From Haematococcus lacustris (Eukaryota; Chlorophyta; Chlorophyceae; Chlamydomonadales; Haematococcaceae): 64,000 nucleotides of DNA. This document shows, in pieces, positions 63,301 to 64,000 of the stretch. The position numbers and the translations under genes were made by a program. Where the stretch lies: positions 6,269,182 through 6,333,181 of the forward strand of contig JASKMD010000024.1 in NCBI GenBank assembly GCA_030144725.1, read 5' to 3'. The notes under the pieces are model-generated. The model saw nothing but the letters and a program-made list of their open reading frames with translations, did no database searches and was not told the origin of the DNA. Each line of letters begins with the position of its first letter. The first letter of the stretch is position 1.

Positions 63301-63701
63301 GCACCTCCACCTCCACCCGCACCACTGTCATGACACACTGACACACTGACACACTGACACTGACACAGGCTCCCATGCAGCTTCCTTGCTCATGCAGACG
63401 CTAGCCTCACCCTCACCCTTGGGTCCCCTTCCCGCCCCCCTTTGGCCCCCATTTCCTTCAGCCCTCCCTCCCCTCCCCCTCCCCCCATGGGCCCCCCCAC
63501 TCCCCGCCCCCACCTTGGCCGTGCTGAACCCAGTCGCCACCACCAGGCCCAGTGCCGGGCGCCCCGCCCCTCCCCCCCGGGCAGCAGCCACCAGGGTGCC
63601 GTTGAACAGGGTGCAGTGGGCGCAGGCGTCAGGCCGGTAGCTGCCCTGCCGCATGTCAAGCTCCAGGTCTAGGGCCACCTTGCGAACAGGGATGGACTCA
63701 C
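51334..63701 (-). CDS. P5B-type (ATP13A-like) P-type ATPase, 5' end off the window, frameshifted
   Basis: Family members are endolysosomal/vacuolar transporters, ATP13A2 exporting polyamines; the substrate here is unknown. Exons in order: 63514-63701 (GESIPVRK, HCTLFNGTLV, VVATGFSTAK), 61316-61376, 60435-60543, 60061-60195 (AFDMITTAVPPAL), 59693-59824 (phosphorylation site CFDKTGTLTD), 58746 downwards (FATCHGLTVLG), about 58405 (LVGDPLEQRLFEA), 57302-57384 (FDFTSE, VQVFVK), 56084-56155 (GSPEKLQGL), 55649-55874 (GLRVIGIASKEV, FLGLVLMVN), 55277-55340, 54946-55045 (VTGDHVRTAITVARQCAIL), 54297-54657, the N gap, 52588-52742 (QQDWYTAFDP), 51803-51933 (NVGRPFRREIW), 51553-51641 and 51334-51401. CFDKTGTLT and LTGES-IP favour P5B over P5A. 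At least six one-base insertions break the frame. The DGxND hinge motif is not seen and would fall in or near the gap. The C-terminus after 51334 is unresolved (a read-through would stop near 51138). Confidence 0.85.
51655..51738. repeat. (GGGC)n / GGCA repeat
   Basis: Tandem GGGC and GGCA tetramers in an ATPase intron; the sense strand reads GCCC. Confidence 0.85.
53501..54000. other. Assembly gap of 500 N
   Basis: Exactly 500 N, probably a placeholder of arbitrary size. It lies in the ATPase gene, where the exons with the hinge motif and the first C-terminal membrane helices are expected. The long plus-strand frame spanning it is not real. Confidence 0.98.
54001..54110. repeat. GTGATCAGG/GGTCAGGT repeat
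   Basis: Tandem TCAGGTGTGATCAGG-type units at the gap edge, which probably explains why the assembly breaks here. Confidence 0.8.
54868..54945. repeat. 11-bp tandem repeat (TCACTCTGACC)n
   Basis: Seven copies directly beside the ATPase exon at 54946-55045, overlapping its splice donor region. Confidence 0.9.
56779..57296. repeat. (GGGTCA)n hexamer array
   Basis: About 85 copies with rare one-base length variants, ending one base-pair block before the splice donor of the exon at 57302. The sense strand of the ATPase gene reads CCCTGA. Gly-Ser, Gln-Gly and Arg-Val frames through it are spurious. Confidence 0.97.
58748..59660. repeat. (GGGTCA)n hexamer array, long
   Basis: About 150 copies with GGGGTCA and GGTTCA variants, concentrated at both ends. 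It starts within a few bases of the exon border at 58746 and fills the intron to near 59660. Confidence 0.97.
60196..60325. repeat. GGGGGGCA / GGGGTCAGG tract
   Basis: Degenerate G-rich tandem repeats in an ATPase intron. Confidence 0.8.
60585..61304. repeat. (GGGGGA)n hexamer array
   Basis: About 120 GGGGGA units with a short GGTGGA block at 60622-60660, filling the ATPase intron between exons 60435-60543 and 61316-61376. Same hexamer as 2177-2626. Pro/Ser/Leu frames on the minus strand are spurious. Confidence 0.97.
61376..61512. repeat. Interstitial telomere-like tract flanked by a short duplication
   Basis: GGGTTAGGG at 61435-61443 and (CCCTAA)4 at 61457-61483 face each other around GCGGCCCTTAGGGCC. 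TGCAAGTCCAGA followed by CACCACC occurs on both sides (about 61379 and 61487). Confidence 0.7.
61568..63261 (+). mobile_element. Pogo/mariner-type DNA transposon, 1694 bp, with TIRs and TA duplication
   Basis: Perfect 22-bp terminal inverted repeats: 61568-61589 (CACAGATAAATGCCTAAGTT plus GA) and 63240-63261, each bordered by TA (61566-61567 and 63262-63263). The element carries the transposase entry below and sits in the ATPase intron between exons 63514-63701 and 61316-61376, in opposite orientation. A partial copy of the end (GGCTCAACTTAGG) occurs at about 63036. Identical TIRs suggest a fairly recent insertion. Confidence 0.9.
61682..62796 (+). pseudogene. Pogo-like DDE transposase, two frameshifts
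   Basis: Cuts and pastes its element at TA sites. Three consecutive frames carry it. The first, to about 61900, has a helix-turn-helix part (LRALAQQHGVSHATLTRAV, GRPTALTGPEEEWLADLV). The second, about 61900-62106, has the first catalytic Asp in RVANADETGF and VLAERGAKHVFQ. The third, 62107-62796, has the second Asp in ALLILDGHASRL, the third in THFLLSWDQL, and a tail to the TGA. DETG, DGHxSR and WDQ fit the DDD triad of pogo/Tigger-like transposases (DDE_1). Both frame changes are one extra base; the second is explained by CC at 62105-62106. A start codon was not fixed. Confidence 0.75.
63326..63366. repeat. (TGACACAC)n microsatellite
   Basis: Four to five copies of CACTGACA in the ATPase intron. 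Confidence 0.85.
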
Positions 63702-64000
63702 CTGCACGGCAGGGTGGGGGGCAGCAGGCGTGGGGCAGCAGGGTGCCAGCAGGTGGGGCGGCGGGGCGGGGCAGCGGGGTGGGGCAGGGCCGAGCAGGGT
63801 GATATGGGTGGTACAGGGGGGGGGCCCACCAGTGTGAGCATCATGATGCACAAGGGGCAGCCGGCAGGAAAGGCTGGGGGTAGGCTAGGCAGGAAAGGCA
63901 AGGTGCAGCAGGCACAGGAAGCACAGGCAGGGGTCAGGGTCAGGGCCAGGCAATCTGTGGCATCTGTGGCATTGACGCTGGCAGACCGTGCAGCTGACGT
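63702..64000. other. Intron of the P5B ATPase up to the window edge
   Basis: G/C-rich GGGGCAGCAGG words on the plus strand. The previous exon, which must supply the LT-G part of the LTGES motif, lies outside or was not recognised. Confidence 0.5.

Overview
The window looks like nuclear DNA of a green alga, most likely a volvocalean/chlamydomonadalean close to Haematococcus (inference). The evidence is high GC, intron-rich genes with short exons, C-rich introns full of microsatellites and minisatellites, TGTAA-type poly(A) signals behind several genes, and plastid-pathway genes (porphobilinogen deaminase, a YidD-family protein). There is a 500-base N gap at 53501-54000. Most long open frames in the window are translations of simple repeats, not genes.

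Layout. 1-16.7 kb: one large minus-strand gene of unknown function. Ten exons from 16715 down to 10219 splice in frame, and coding-like exons continue towards the left edge. 16.7-25 kb: repeats (a CCCAG satellite, a 28-bp minisatellite), a decayed hAT-type transposon, and a minus-strand YidD-family gene at 22975-23889. 25-28.4 kb: no recognisable gene. 28.4-39.0 kb: a plus-strand FAM135-type serine esterase gene whose introns hold an inverted-repeat transposon and tRNA-derived SINE remnants. 39.8-40.2 kb: a candidate 91-residue secreted protein. 41.8-42.8 kb: the 3' part of a degenerate TnpB/Fanzor-like element, with a second inverted copy at 24.65-25.0 kb. 42.9-44.4 kb: the proteasome alpha-6 subunit, intact in six exons. 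44.9-45.8 kb: a candidate inverted-repeat transposon with a nested MITE. 45.9-49.5 kb: porphobilinogen deaminase, intact in six exons. 51.1-63.7 kb and beyond: a minus-strand P5B-type (ATP13A-like) P-type ATPase. Its introns carry thousands of bases of GGGTCA and GGGGGA repeats, an interstitial telomere-like tract and a 1.7-kb pogo/mariner-type transposon.

The genes are independent housekeeping loci, not a pathway cluster. Three observations deserve most attention. First, the paired Fanzor-like tails share a similar 3' non-coding block, and one of them carries a hairpin. Second, a repeat family makes 12-13 bp target duplications. Third, the P5B ATPase, the transposase and one exon of the left-hand gene carry repeated one-base frameshifts in homopolymers, mostly extra bases, while the proteasome, porphobilinogen deaminase and FAM135 catalytic exons are clean.
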